Positions 34,050-42,967 are shown, numbered from the stretch's first letter. The stretch: 64,000 bases of DNA from Pontivivens insulae (GCF_900302495.1 NZ_OMKW01000004.1:310001-374000), one strand, 5' to 3'. Numbers and translations: made by a program. The notes: generated from the letters alone by a model not told the origin.

Positions 34050-35861
34050 ATGACCGACAAGGTCCAGAGCGCCAACCTCCCACACGGTCACGAGACCGTG
34101 CGCACCCCTGCCGGATTGCAGGACGCCCGAGTCCTGACGTGGCGGCGGCGGATGGTTTTTGCGTTGAACCTTGTCACAATCGCAGCCTTGTTGACCGCGC
34201 TGCTCTTCGTGTTCGGGGAAGGCGGGTGGAACCTTACCGACATCGTGATTTTCGTCTGTGTGATGATCGGCGCGCCTTGGACGGTCATGGGGTTCTGGAA
34301 TGCTGTCATCGGGCTGTGGCTGATGCATGGCGCGCGCGACGGTTTGCGTGCTGCTGCGCCGCAGATGCTCGATGTCCCGGACGCGGCGCTTTCCACGCGG
34401 ACGGTGCTGACGATGTTCCTGCGCAACGAACCGCCAGAGGCGTCCTTTGCGCGACTGGTCGAAATGCGCCGCACGCTGGATGAGACGGGGCAGGGTGCCG
34501 CATTCGATATCGCAATTCTTTCTGACACGGATGATCTTGAAATTGCGGCAGAAGAGGATGCGCTGTTTGCGCAGTCGCGTATGCTGCTGGGAGCGAATGC
34601 CGTCTATCGCCGCAGAACGGACAATACGGGGTTCAAGACCGGCAATTTGCGCAGCTGGTTGTCCGCCCATGGCCGGGCCTATGACTTTTTCCTGCCTCTT
34701 GATACTGACAGCCTGATGTCAGGCCCCGCGATTGTGCGGATGGTCCGGATGATGGAATCGCATCCAAACCTCGGCATTCTGCAAAGCCTGGTTGTGGGTG
34801 CCCCCGCACGTTCAGCCTTCGCCCGCATCTTCCAGTTCGGCATGCGCCACGGGATGCGGTCCTTCACGATTGGGGCTGCGTGGTGGCATGGCGATTGCGG
34901 ACCTTATTGGGGTCATAATGCCCTCATCCGCACCACGCCGTTCCTGCGCCATTGCCGCCTTCCAATCCTGCCGGGAAACGGGCCGCTTGACGGCCATATC
35001 ATGTCCCACGATCAGGTTGAGGCCGTGTTGATGCGGCGTGCCGGGTTCGAATGCCGGGTCATGCCGGTTGAGGGCGAAAGCTGGGAGGAGAATCCGCCGA
35101 CCCTGCTCGACTTCACGAAACGGGACCTGCGCTGGTGTCAGGGCAATATGCAGTATTTCCGCATCCTTGGCTGGAAGGGCCTTCAGCCGATGAGCCGGTT
35201 CCAGCTCTTTGCCGCGGTGATGATGTATTTTGGCGCACCCGCATGGATGCTGATGACAGGTGCTGCCGCCTTCAAGTTGATGGAGGGCGATTTTCAGCAG
35301 GTCAATCTCGCCTTTGGTCTGTCGATGTTCTTCATCATGGTCGCGATGAGCCTGTTCCCAAAGATCGCGGGCTGGATCGATGTCATGTTGCGACCCGGTG
35401 GAATCAAGACCTATGGCGGCGGTTGGCGCTTTGCTGCAGGTGCGCTGATCGAGACCCTGTTTTCAATCTTGCTTGCCCCGGTTGTTGCCTTTCGTGTCAC
35501 GCTGTTTCTTATCGGGCTCCTGTTCGGGAAATCTGTGATCTGGGGCGCACAGAACCGCGACCCCTATGCGCTGCCGCTGGGCACGGCGATCCGCGGGTTG
35601 TGGCCGCAAACTCTGGCGGGGACCATTCTCGCCGGTCTTCTCCTCTCAATGGCTCCGGCCGCGCTGGTTTGGGCCCTTCCCGTCCTTGCAGGTCTCATAT
35701 TTTCCATACCCTTAGCGCTGATCACGGCCTTTCCCGCACTGGGTCGACTACTCGCGAAGCGGGGGATCTGTGCCGTGCCGGATGAGGTCACGGAGCACCC
35801 TGTGCTCAAGGGTGCGACCCTTCCCATTCCGCTTCCGACAGAGGCGCGGCCGGCGGCGTAG
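34050..35861 (+). CDS. opgH: Glucans biosynthesis glucosyltransferase OpgH (MdoH)
   Basis: 603 residues. A processive GT2 glucosyltransferase that uses UDP-glucose to make the linear backbone of periplasmic glucans. Two membrane helices (residues 35-90) precede the catalytic domain, with LFLRNEPPE-type MFLRNEPPE, ILSDTDD, FFLPLDTDSLMSG, DGHIMSHDQVEAV and RDLRWCQGN as the D, DxD, TED-like and QxxRW-like motifs. At least five more helices follow. It is divergent from the MDR/PTPS operon; the two starts are 39 bases apart. OpgC at 27988 would decorate the same glucan. Confidence 0.93.
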   Translation: MTDKVQSANLPHGHETVRTPAGLQDARVLTWRRRMVFALNLVTIAALLTALLFVFGEGGWNLTDIVIFVCVMIGAPWTVMGFWNAVIGLWLMHGARDGLRAAAPQMLDVPDAALSTRTVLTMFLRNEPPEASFARLVEMRRTLDETGQGAAFDIAILSDTDDLEIAAEEDALFAQSRMLLGANAVYRRRTDNTGFKTGNLRSWLSAHGRAYDFFLPLDTDSLMSGPAIVRMVRMMESHPNLGILQSLVVGAPARSAFARIFQFGMRHGMRSFTIGAAWWHGDCGPYWGHNALIRTTPFLRHCRLPILPGNGPLDGHIMSHDQVEAVLMRRAGFECRVMPVEGESWEENPPTLLDFTKRDLRWCQGNMQYFRILGWKGLQPMSRFQLFAAVMMYFGAPAWMLMTGAAAFKLMEGDFQQVNLAFGLSMFFIMVAMSLFPKIAGWIDVMLRPGGIKTYGGGWRFAAGALIETLFSILLAPVVAFRVTLFLIGLLFGKSVIWGAQNRDPYALPLGTAIRGLWPQTLAGTILAGLLLSMAPAALVWALPVLAGLIFSIPLALITAFPALGRLLAKRGICAVPDEVTEHPVLKGATLPIPLPTEARPAA

Positions 35862-35929
35862 AATAGCTTTGACGTGGCTCCACTTTCGGCCTTAGCTAGG
35901 CGCGATTTTGAGACTAGGAGCGCCGTCTG

Positions 35930-36925
35930 ATGATACCTCACCCCTATCTGCTGTTCCTCGGCGATGCGCCCGATCCGCTCGCTGCAAAAGTTGCACAGGG
36001 CATCAAGGACTGGCGTCCTGACGCCGCGGCTGGCCAGTTCCGCCTACCGGGCTGCAACGCCGATATGGGCCTGCGTGATATGACCATCGCCGAAGCTGCG
36101 AAGGCAGGGTGCGGCACGCTAGTGATCGGCGTGGCCAATCGCGGTGGCGTCATTTCCGCCGAGTGGATGGACGTCCTCGAAGAAGCGCTCGCTGCAGGCA
36201 TGGATATCGCCTCCGGATTGCACAACCTTTTGCGGGACGAGCCCCGCCTTGTTGCCGCAGCCGAAAAGCATGGCCGTACGTTGCACGACGTGCGCGTGCC
36301 CGTGGTTGATTACCCCATCGCAAATGGTGTGAAGCGATCGGGCAAGCGCTGCCTTGCCGTTGGTACCGATTGCTCCGTCGGCAAGATGTACACGGCGATG
36401 GCGATGGAAAAGGAAATGCGCGCGCAAGGCATGGATGCCACGTTCCGCGCCACCGGCCAGACCGGTATCCTGATCACGGGCGATGGCGTTCCGCTCGACG
36501 CTGTTATCGCCGACTTCATGGCCGGTGCGGTCGAATGGCTCACACCTGACAATGCGGCGGATCACTGGGACCTGATTGAAGGGCAGGGCAGCCTGTTTCA
36601 CGCGTCCTATTCCGGTGTCACCATGGCTCTGGTCCACGGGGGGCAGCCGGATGCTCTGATCCTGTGTCACGAGCCGACGCGGACGCATATGCGCGGCTTG
36701 CCGACCTATGATCTGCCCACCCTGGAAGACCTGCGCGATACAGCGCTGCACCTGGCCCGTCGCGTAAATCCTGACTGCAAGGTGGTCGGCATTTCGATCA
36801 ACACCGCAGCCTTGGGTGAGGACGAGGCGAACGCCTATCTCGCCGAGGTGGAAGAACGGATGGGCCTGCCCACCGTCGATCCGTTCCGGCACGGGGCCGC
36901 GCGCCTTGTCAATGCGCTCGACTGA
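35930..36925 (+). CDS. dgcN: DUF1611 protein, D-glutamate N-acetyltransferase DgcN
   Basis: 331 residues, with TAGGAG upstream of ATG 35930. The DUF1611 fold has a Rossmann-like N-terminal domain (GCGTLVIGVANRGGVIS) and a P-loop-like GTDCSVGKMYTAMAMEKEM; IEGQGSLFHASYSGVTMALVHG is also characteristic. DgcN acetylates D-glutamate, and DgcA then racemises N-acetyl-D-glutamate to the L-form, allowing D-Glu catabolism in marine bacteria. The next gene is a DgcA-type racemase, which supports the call. A D-amino acid transaminase completes the cluster. Confidence 0.9.
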   Translation: MIPHPYLLFLGDAPDPLAAKVAQGIKDWRPDAAAGQFRLPGCNADMGLRDMTIAEAAKAGCGTLVIGVANRGGVISAEWMDVLEEALAAGMDIASGLHNLLRDEPRLVAAAEKHGRTLHDVRVPVVDYPIANGVKRSGKRCLAVGTDCSVGKMYTAMAMEKEMRAQGMDATFRATGQTGILITGDGVPLDAVIADFMAGAVEWLTPDNAADHWDLIEGQGSLFHASYSGVTMALVHGGQPDALILCHEPTRTHMRGLPTYDLPTLEDLRDTALHLARRVNPDCKVVGISINTAALGEDEANAYLAEVEERMGLPTVDPFRHGAARLVNALD

Positions 36926-36928
36926 TCT

Positions 36929-36963
36929 TCAGTTGTTCTGAAATACCGCAGCCCGAGGCGCCC
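36929..36963 (-). repeat. Short extragenic repeat, subtype A
   Basis: Read on the minus strand it ends in CTGCGGTATTTCAGAACA and ACTGA, after a GC-rich arm GGGCGCCTCGGG. It resembles the copy at 38797-38834 (15 of 18 bases over the TATTTCAG core). It lies between dgcN and dgcA. Confidence 0.45.
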
Positions 36964-36968
36964 AGCAT

Positions 36969-37934
36969 ATGATCCAGGTCACCCAAGATCGCTTCCCTCT
37001 TGCCGAGGTATTCACAATCGCGCGCGGCTCCCGCACGGAGGCGCGTGTGACCACCGTGACAATCACGCGGAACGGCGTGACGGGTCGCGGCGAATGTGTG
37101 CCCTATCCACGCTATGGCGAGACGCCAGAGAGTGTCGCTGACCTGATTGAGGCTTTGCCCGCGGACATCACCCGTGAGCAGTTGCAGGTTGCTCTACCCG
37201 GTGGTGCTGCCCGAAATGCGGTTGACTGCGCACTTTGGGATCTTGAGGCAAAGGCCGCCGGTCAGCCTGCTTGGCAACTGGCGGGGCTTGCTGAACCGGG
37301 CACCTGTGTCACTGCCTACACCCTCTCGCTGGGCACGCCTGAGGCGATGGAGGCGTCTGCTGCCAAGCATGCCCATCGGCCCCTTCTCAAAACGAAGCTT
37401 GGGGGTGGGGATGAAGATGTCGCCCGCATCCGGGCCGTGCGTACAGGCGCCCCACAAGCCCGTATCATCGTAGACGCCAATGAAGGCTGGACGGCAGACC
37501 AGTACCGAACCCTCGCACCGGTATTCGTCGAGCTTGGCGTGGAGATGGTTGAGCAACCCTTCCCCGCCGGCCAGGATGATGCACTGTGCGATCTCGATCG
37601 CGTTCTGCCGGTCTGTGCGGATGAGAGCTGCCACGACCGCGCCAGTCTGCCAGATCTTGTCGGCAAATATGACATGATCAATATCAAACTCGACAAAACC
37701 GGTGGGCTGACCGAAGCGCTCGCACTCAACATCGCGGCACGCGAGGCCGGGTTCAAGGTGATGGTGGGTTGCATGGTTGGGTCGTCGCTGGCGATGGCCC
37801 CTGCCATGCTGGTCGCCCAAGGGGCAGAGATTGTGGATCTCGACGGCCCGCTTCTTTTGGCAGAGGACCGCGATCCTCCGCTCGATTTCAACGGCGCGGT
37901 GGTCTCCCCGCCGCGCCCCGCACTCTGGGGATAA
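36969..37934 (+). CDS. dgcA: Enolase-superfamily N-acetyl-D-glutamate racemase DgcA
   Basis: 321 residues, close to the L-Ala-D/L-Glu epimerase subgroup. The acid-base lysine pair lies in LLKTKLGGG, the metal ligands in IIVDANEGW, VEQPFPAG and CADESCHD, and the second lysine in NIKLDKTGG. By family and neighbour it racemises N-acetyl-D-Glu; a dipeptide epimerase role in cell wall recycling is the alternative if judged by sequence alone. It begins 43 bases after dgcN, and an extragenic repeat (36929-36963) fills that space. Confidence 0.87.
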   Translation: MIQVTQDRFPLAEVFTIARGSRTEARVTTVTITRNGVTGRGECVPYPRYGETPESVADLIEALPADITREQLQVALPGGAARNAVDCALWDLEAKAAGQPAWQLAGLAEPGTCVTAYTLSLGTPEAMEASAAKHAHRPLLKTKLGGGDEDVARIRAVRTGAPQARIIVDANEGWTADQYRTLAPVFVELGVEMVEQPFPAGQDDALCDLDRVLPVCADESCHDRASLPDLVGKYDMINIKLDKTGGLTEALALNIAAREAGFKVMVGCMVGSSLAMAPAMLVAQGAEIVDLDGPLLLAEDRDPPLDFNGAVVSPPRPALWG

Positions 37935-37937
37935 GCC

Positions 37938-38795
37938 ATGAGCCGCACCGTTTACGTGAATGGGGAATATGTCCCCGAGGAAGAAGCGAAGATCTCGGTG
38001 TTTGACCGCGGATTCCTGTTCGCTGACGGGGTCTATGAAGTTACCTCGGTGCTTGATGGGAAACTGGTGGACTTTGCCGGTCACATGACCCGCCTTGACC
38101 GCTCCCTGAACGAATTGGGCATGAAGCGTCCCGTCGATGATGCGCAGATGGAGGCAATCCATCGCGAGCTCATCGTACAGAACGAGCTGGAAGAGGGTAT
38201 GATCTATCTTCAGGTCACGCGCGGTGCTGCGGATCGCGACTTTGCCTACCCGTCAGAGGACACGCCGCCGTCGCTGGTCCTGTTCACCCAGTCCAAGCCT
38301 CTCGTCGACACCGCTGCCTCGCAAAACGGGATCAAGGTCGCCTTTGTCGATGACATCCGCTGGGGCCGCCGCGACATCAAGACCGTCCAGTTGCTCGCAC
38401 CGTCCATGTGTAAGATGGCCGCCAAGGCCCAAGGCGCCGATGATGCCTGGATGGTCGAGGAGGAGCACGTGACCGAAGGCACCTCCAACAACGCCTATAT
38501 CGTCACGAAGTCGGGCACGATTGTCACACGCAACTTGTCGAACTCCATCCTACACGGCATCACCCGCGCCGCCGTTCTGCGACTCGCTGCAGAATCGCAG
38601 ATGAAAGTGGAGGAACGCCCCTTCACCCCCGAAGAGGCGAAAGACGCAGCTGAGGCATTTGTCACCGCCGCATCCTCCTTCGTGCAGCCGGTCGTGGAAA
38701 TCGATGGCGTGACTTTGGGCGATGGCAAGCCGGGCCCGATCGCAAAGCGCCTGCGCGAGATCTACATTGCAGAGGCCCGCGCCCAGGCGATCTGA
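37938..38795 (+). CDS. dat: D-amino-acid transaminase (class IV aminotransferase)
   Basis: 285 residues, starting three bases after the dgcA stop. Class IV PLP fold: ISVFDRGFLFADGVYEVTSV near the N-terminus is diagnostic of D-amino acid transaminases, with the PLP lysine K148 in RRDIKTVQLL. EHVTEGTSNNAYIV and LSNSILHGITRAAVL bind the cofactor phosphate. It interconverts D-alanine, D-glutamate and 2-oxo acids, so it can supply D-Glu to DgcN/DgcA or collect amino groups from other D-amino acids. Confidence 0.92.
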   Translation: MSRTVYVNGEYVPEEEAKISVFDRGFLFADGVYEVTSVLDGKLVDFAGHMTRLDRSLNELGMKRPVDDAQMEAIHRELIVQNELEEGMIYLQVTRGAADRDFAYPSEDTPPSLVLFTQSKPLVDTAASQNGIKVAFVDDIRWGRRDIKTVQLLAPSMCKMAAKAQGADDAWMVEEEHVTEGTSNNAYIVTKSGTIVTRNLSNSILHGITRAAVLRLAAESQMKVEERPFTPEEAKDAAEAFVTAASSFVQPVVEIDGVTLGDGKPGPIAKRLREIYIAEARAQAI

Positions 38796-38796
38796 T

Positions 38797-38834
38797 GCGC
38801 CAGCCTCCGGCGGGGATATTTCAGGACAGATGAA
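38797..38834 (+). repeat. Short extragenic repeat, subtype A
   Basis: CCTCCGGCGGGGATATTTCA followed by GGACAGATGAA. It begins directly after the dat stop codon. The GC-rich half CCTCCGGCGGGG and the TATTT core fit a repeat type I recall from many Roseobacter intergenic spaces; that link is from memory. Confidence 0.5.
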
Positions 38835-38883
38835 ACCGGGCGCGGGGTTGCAGAGCCTCGCGCCCTTGTCTATTTGGAGAGTC

Positions 38884-38977
38884 GAGAGGTTGGCGCGGGC
38901 AGGCGCCTCGCCAACCTGGTCAGGTCCGGAAGGAAGCAGCCACAACGAGCCCCGCTTGGGTCGTCGTCCAGCCTCTC
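38884..38977 (+). ncRNA. ffs: Small signal recognition particle RNA (4.5S type)
   Basis: The conserved apical domain GGTCAGGTCCGGAAGG followed by AAGCAGCC is at about 38918-38941. The ends pair: GAGAGGTTGG at 38884 with CCAGCCTCTC at the 3' end, plus an inner stem GGCGAGG/GCGCC around it. Length near 94 nt is right for the bacterial small SRP RNA, which binds Ffh and targets nascent membrane proteins. A CACCCTTTT run follows. Exact ends are estimated. Confidence 0.95.
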
Positions 38978-39007
38978 ACCCTTTTCCCAAAACATTTTTG
39001 GTCCATC

Positions 39008-39379
39008 ATGTCTGTCATGTCAGATAAGAATGAACTTGCCAAAGATCGCACCGATTGGGCCGAAGACCGCACGGTCATGGCCAATGAACGCACTTTTGCA
39101 GGTTGGATGCGCACGGGCATGTCGTCGCTCGCCATCGCGATTGGCCTCTCGGCGGTCTTCAAAGAGGCTGAACCGACCTGGGTGCCAAAGGCGTTTGCCA
39201 TGGTATTTGTCATCTGCGCCCTTCTGATCTTTGAAGCGGCGCGGCGCGCCTCCTGCAAGGTCACAGAGCGGCTTGAGGCCCACGCAGCAGAACCGCAGGA
39301 CACGCGCGCCATGACGGCGGTCGCGATCTTGTTGATGATCGGGTCGGTCGCGGTGGGCGCGATTCTCTGGTTTCTATAG
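39008..39379 (+). CDS. DUF202 (YidH-like) small membrane protein
   Basis: 123 residues from ATG 39008; ATG 39017 is an equally possible start. [28 protein letters not shown] is the DUF202 signature, followed by two further hydrophobic stretches (about residues 60-80 and 103-122), giving three helices. The family's function is unknown. The 3' end overlaps the convergent recR gene by 6 bases. Confidence 0.88.
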   Translation: MSVMSDKNELAKDRTDWAEDRTVMANERTFAGWMRTGMSSLAIAIGLSAVFKEAEPTWVPKAFAMVFVICALLIFEAARRASCKVTERLEAHAAEPQDTRAMTAVAILLMIGSVAVGAILWFL

Positions 39380-39967
39380 GCTGCGTCGCGCGCGCAGCGC
39401 CGCGGTGATTGTGCCATCGTCGAGGTAGTCCAGTTCCCCCCCAACAGGCACGCCCTGTGCCAGTGAGGTGACGCGCACGTCACGACCTTCCATCATATCA
39501 GCAATGTAATGGGCGGTGGTTTGCCCATCTACAGTCGCACCAAGAGCCAGAATGACCTCGCTGACATTATCGCTGCGAATCCGCGCATCGAGCCGGGGAA
39601 GATTCAGGTCGTCGGGTCCAATCCCATCCAAGGCGGACAGCGTACCGCCAAGCACATGATAGCGTCCCTTGAAAACCTCAGCACGCTCCATCGCCCAAAG
39701 ATCAGCAACCCCTTCCACAACGCAGATCGTGCCGGGATCGCGGCGGTGATCGGCGCAAATATCACAGCGCTCCGCCGTCGCGATGTTTGAGCAGATCAGG
39801 CACTCGCGCACATCCCGTGCGACATCTGCCATGGCGCTGGCCAACGGTTCCAGCAGCAGCTTGCGCTTCTGGACGAGGGCGAGAGCCGCCCGGCGGGCCG
39901 ATCGCGGGCCCAGTCCAGGGATGCGGGCCAGCAGCCCGATCAGCTCATCCAGCGCATTCTGGCTCAT
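39374..39967 (-). CDS. recR: Recombination mediator RecR
   Basis: 197 residues. RecR forms a ring that works with RecO/RecF to load RecA on gapped [24 protein letters not shown] is the helix-hairpin-helix, [22 protein letters not shown] holds the four zinc cysteines, and [29 protein letters not shown] starts the Toprim domain. The start codon coincides with the end of an extragenic repeat (39967-39987). In relatives recR commonly follows dnaX and ybaB; here a KAS III gene separates it from ybaB. Confidence 0.97.
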   Translation of the reverse strand: MSQNALDELIGLLARIPGLGPRSARRAALALVQKRKLLLEPLASAMADVARDVRECLICSNIATAERCDICADHRRDPGTICVVEGVADLWAMERAEVFKGRYHVLGGTLSALDGIGPDDLNLPRLDARIRSDNVSEVILALGATVDGQTTAHYIADMMEGRDVRVTSLAQGVPVGGELDYLDDGTITAALRARRSL

Positions 39968-39987
39968 TCGGATTGGTCCAAATACCC
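39967..39987 (-). repeat. Short extragenic repeat, subtype B, abutting recR
   Basis: On the minus strand, a 21-base unit beginning GGGTATTTGGACCAATCC and ending GAA. It is identical to the left arm at 51446-51466. Its last A is the first base of the recR ATG, so it forms the recR leader within the 31-base gap after the KAS III gene. Confidence 0.75.
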
Positions 39988-39998
39988 AGACCGCATCT

Positions 39999-41123
39999 TC
40001 AACCTGCGCGCCGCACGATCACTGAACCCACGGAATACCCGGCTCCGAACGAGCAGATCACACCCAGATCGCCCGCTTCGAGATCGTCGGAGTATTTCGA
40101 GAAGGCGATGATCGACCCCGCACTCGACGTATTGGCATAGTCCTGCAGGATATTGGGTTGTTCGTCGCGAGTCGGCTCGCGGCCCATGACTTTCTTGCCG
40201 ATCAGATCATTCATCGACTTGTTGGCCTGATGCAGCCACATCCGCTTGAGGCTTTCGGGCGCGATGTCATTGTCGGACAGATGTTCGCTCATCAGCTTGG
40301 CAACCGTGGGCACCACTTGTTTGAACACTTTCCGCCCTTCCTGCATGAACTGCATGTCACGACGATCCTCGACCCCATGGGGCCGGGTCCGGCGCAGAAA
40401 GCCGTTATTGTTGCGGATGTTGTTGGAGAAAATCGTAAGTAGCCGCGTATCCAGAATGTCGAAGCGCGCGGCCTGCGCGTCCTCCGCCCGCTCCACAATC
40501 ACCGCGGTGCAGACGTCGCCGAAGATGAAATGGCAATCCCGGTCCCGCCACTCCAAATGGCCTGAAGTAATCTCCGGGTTCACCATCAGCACTTTGCGCG
40601 CGGAGCCCGACTTGATCATGTCGGATGCCTGCTGCAACCCGAAGGTCGCAGACGAACATGCGACATTCATGTCGAAGGCAAAGCCCTCGATCCCCAGCGC
40701 CTGCTGGATCTCCACCGCCATGGCAGGATAGGCCCGCTCCATGTTGGAGGCGGCACAGATCACTGCATCGATATCCGCCGCACTGATCCCAGCCTGCGCC
40801 ATCGCTTTCGTCGCAGCGTCGACTGCAATCTCGGCCATCAGGCTCAGCTCATCATCGGCCCGCTCGCGAAAGCGTGGATACATGCGATCAGGGTCAAGCA
40901 CGCCTTCCTTGTCGAGCACATAGCGTTGCTCGATTCCTGACGCGGCAAAGATGAAATCGCTGTTTGATTGCGGCTTGGCCTCGACTTCTCCAGCCGCAAT
41001 CGCATCCGCATGCTCGGCATTGAACTTGTCGGCATAGGCGTTGAAGGCGGCGACAAGTTCGTCATTTGTGATGACCTGAGAGGGGGTGAACACCCCGGTC
41101 CCGGTAATGGCCGGTTGATGCAT
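39999..41123 (-). CDS. Beta-ketoacyl-ACP synthase III family protein (PA3286-like)
   Basis: 374 residues from ATG 41123 with GAGGGG upstream. Thiolase fold with catalytic C156 in [11 protein letters not shown], histidine in [12 protein letters not shown] and asparagine in [10 protein letters not shown]. The N-terminal insertion ([22 protein letters not shown]) and greater length than housekeeping FabH fit the Pseudomonas PA3286 type, which condenses medium-chain acyl-CoA with malonyl-ACP. That substrate is by analogy only. It lies between ybaB and recR on the same strand, 29 bases after ybaB. Confidence 0.87.
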   Translation of the reverse strand: MHQPAITGTGVFTPSQVITNDELVAAFNAYADKFNAEHADAIAAGEVEAKPQSNSDFIFAASGIEQRYVLDKEGVLDPDRMYPRFRERADDELSLMAEIAVDAATKAMAQAGISAADIDAVICAASNMERAYPAMAVEIQQALGIEGFAFDMNVACSSATFGLQQASDMIKSGSARKVLMVNPEITSGHLEWRDRDCHFIFGDVCTAVIVERAEDAQAARFDILDTRLLTIFSNNIRNNNGFLRRTRPHGVEDRRDMQFMQEGRKVFKQVVPTVAKLMSEHLSDNDIAPESLKRMWLHQANKSMNDLIGKKVMGREPTRDEQPNILQDYANTSSAGSIIAFSKYSDDLEAGDLGVICSFGAGYSVGSVIVRRAG

Positions 41124-41152
41124 GCTATTCCCCTCTTTCAATTGGCTCTGCC

Positions 41153-41497
41153 TTAGAATGGCAGTTTCATGCCTTCGGGCAGGTTCAGCCCTTCCGTCAC
41201 CTTGGCCATCTCGGCCTGAGCCGCTTCACCGGCTTTTGCTTGCGCGTCCTTGATTGCGGCAAGGATCAGATCCTCGACCACTTCGCGCTCTTCGGGGTTG
41301 AAGAGCGACGGATCGATGTTGAGCGCGGTCAGTTCGCCCTTGGCTGTCGCGGTCGCGGTCACGAGGCCCGCACCGGCCGTGCCGTCGACGGTGATCGTGT
41401 CGAGACGGTTTTGCGCCTCCTCCATCTTCGACTGCATCTCTTGCGCCTGCTTCATGACTTTCGCCATGTCGCCGAGCTGTCCCAATCCCTTGAGCAT
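41153..41497 (-). CDS. ybaB: YbaB/EbfC nucleoid-associated protein
   Basis: 114 residues. MLKGLGQLGDMAKVMKQAQEMQSKM opens the N-terminal helix, followed by TVDGTAGAGLVTATATAKGEL and LNIDPSLFN, the family's beta sheet. It binds DNA as a tweezer-like dimer. The usual dnaX neighbour is missing upstream: the next gene is a DUF2254 protein ending at 41608. Confidence 0.95.
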   Translation of the reverse strand: MLKGLGQLGDMAKVMKQAQEMQSKMEEAQNRLDTITVDGTAGAGLVTATATAKGELTALNIDPSLFNPEEREVVEDLILAAIKDAQAKAGEAAQAEMAKVTEGLNLPEGMKLPF

Positions 41498-41542
41498 TCC
41501 GAGGCCCCTTGTCTCAACGTTATGTTGGTGTCGAATGTATGA

Positions 41543-41577
41543 CGCCCGCCGGGGCTGAGCAAGCGGAGCGGCGGGCG
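41543..41577. terminator. GC-rich inverted repeat, possible terminator after DUF2254 gene
   Basis: Arms CGCCCGCC (41543-41550) and GGCGGGCG (41570-41577) with a 19-base loop. No T tract follows directly on the minus strand, so factor-independent termination is doubtful. Confidence 0.3.
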
Positions 41578-41607
41578 ATCTTCCGCCGCGTTTTTACCTT
41601 GCCGCGA

Positions 41608-42900
41608 TCAATGTGGCGAGGCAGGCACCAGAATGGCCGAAAGTCTGCGCATCTCGAACTCGGTCAATCCTGCGGTCTGAGCATAGTCCATCGCTTGGCG
41701 CGCAGTTTGAATGGCTTGCGCCCTCAGCTCCTCGTCAGCAGCTTGCGACAGATCTGCAAGGGCTTTTCGCAGGGTCGTACCAACCTCAATTGTCCGTGCA
41801 CCATCCCGCGCAATGGCCCCATACGCGGCTTCAATCAGGGCATCCCCACGAACTGCAGGCAGAAAAACATCTGGTGCCACGGGCCGCGAGGCAGGGCTTT
41901 CCACAGAACTGAAGCCGTGAACGAGGGCCTTGAGCCGCATGATCACATCTATCGCCGTGCCCGGATCGTTGACACCGGGCGACAGGGCACGGGATGCGAT
42001 TTCGGACAGGACGGTCAGGCCGAACAGCGGATCCTGTTCATAGCTGCGCTGATCGGCAATGACGAAGCAATCTGCAAAAGCGTCGAGCGTAGTGCCCCGC
42101 GTGCCGTCGGTGACGTGGGCGATGACCTCCCCTTTGATCACGTGATCGCCTGGTCCGTGGGTGACATAGATGCACCCGCCACCATGCAGGCCCGCGTGCA
42201 GCCCTTCCACGTCGATCAACTGAATATAGCCTGACCGGCTGGCAACAACGGGCTGCGCACCTGCCGGAATATCGATTTCGTCGTCGAGAATCGCCCCGCC
42301 CAGGGCCGGCGCGCGGGCCAGTCTTTTCAATGACTCGCGCGTCTCGTCCGACACTCGGTCGAGCGTGTTGTCCACACTGCCAAGATCGCTGAGATGTTCG
42401 ATCCATCGCAGCATGGCAAGGATCACCAAGGCGACAACCAGTACGGTCATCACCATGGCAACGAACGCAGCCCGATCATCGAAAACGCCTGATTCAAACA
42501 GAACCACCGACGAGAGCGAATAGACAAACGCTCCGATGAACGTCGCCAATGTCGCCTGTGTGGTCGTGTCGTCGAGCAGCATCCGATGGACCCGTGGTGT
42601 CGTGGTTGTCGCTGCCGTTCGGTGCGAGGTGATCATGATATTCAAAGAGAAAGTAGAGACCGCCAGCATGGATGAGGCGAGGATCGTCAGAACCTTCAGG
42701 ACAGAGTCCGCATCGACCGTTGCGCGCAAATCTTCGCTGAGGAACCCTTGAGCCAACGGGTTGAGCACAAGGATCAACAGCGACGCGATGACGTAGAACG
42801 ATACCCGCAAACCCAAGTTACGATAGTATCTCAGGAAGATCAGGATCGGCCAGCGCAGCGGCGCGGGTAACTCGGACGTCTTGTCTTTTTGCGTGCTCAT
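41608..42900 (-). CDS. DUF2254 membrane protein
   Basis: 430 residues. Four hydrophobic segments lie in the first 170 residues (VSFYVIASLLILVLNPL, VLTILASSMLAVSTFSLNIM, FIGAFVYSLSSVVLFES and FVAMVMTVLVVALVILAMLRWIEHL). A soluble C-terminal region follows, with SGYIQLIDVEGL, QRSYEQDPLFGLTVLSEIASRALSPGVNDPGTAIDV, which is the DUF2254 signature. The function is not known. The gene is monocistronic by appearance and its start is divergent from uspA. Confidence 0.9.
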   Translation of the reverse strand: MSTQKDKTSELPAPLRWPILIFLRYYRNLGLRVSFYVIASLLILVLNPLAQGFLSEDLRATVDADSVLKVLTILASSMLAVSTFSLNIMITSHRTAATTTTPRVHRMLLDDTTTQATLATFIGAFVYSLSSVVLFESGVFDDRAAFVAMVMTVLVVALVILAMLRWIEHLSDLGSVDNTLDRVSDETRESLKRLARAPALGGAILDDEIDIPAGAQPVVASRSGYIQLIDVEGLHAGLHGGGCIYVTHGPGDHVIKGEVIAHVTDGTRGTTLDAFADCFVIADQRSYEQDPLFGLTVLSEIASRALSPGVNDPGTAIDVIMRLKALVHGFSSVESPASRPVAPDVFLPAVRGDALIEAAYGAIARDGARTIEVGTTLRKALADLSQAADEELRAQAIQTARQAMDYAQTAGLTEFEMRRLSAILVPASPH

Positions 42901-42953
42901 GGCAGGTCACATAGTGCGAACTGCGCCAAGCGTCTGCGCAAGCGGGATTTTCT

Positions 42954-42967
42954 TTGATGCATGTCAA
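42954..42967. promoter_or_regulatory. FNR-like box upstream of the UspA gene
   Basis: TTGAT-GCAT-GTCAA differs from the FNR consensus only in the first base of the right half (G for A). It is 58 bases before the UspA ATG and 54 bases upstream of the divergent DUF2254 start, so it could serve either. Confidence 0.6.

Noticed and set aside
34011-34670. 660-base upstream extension of the MDR dehydrogenase frame
   Set aside because: It is antisense to the N-terminal part of opgH and has no dehydrogenase similarity; ATG 34010 gives the family start.
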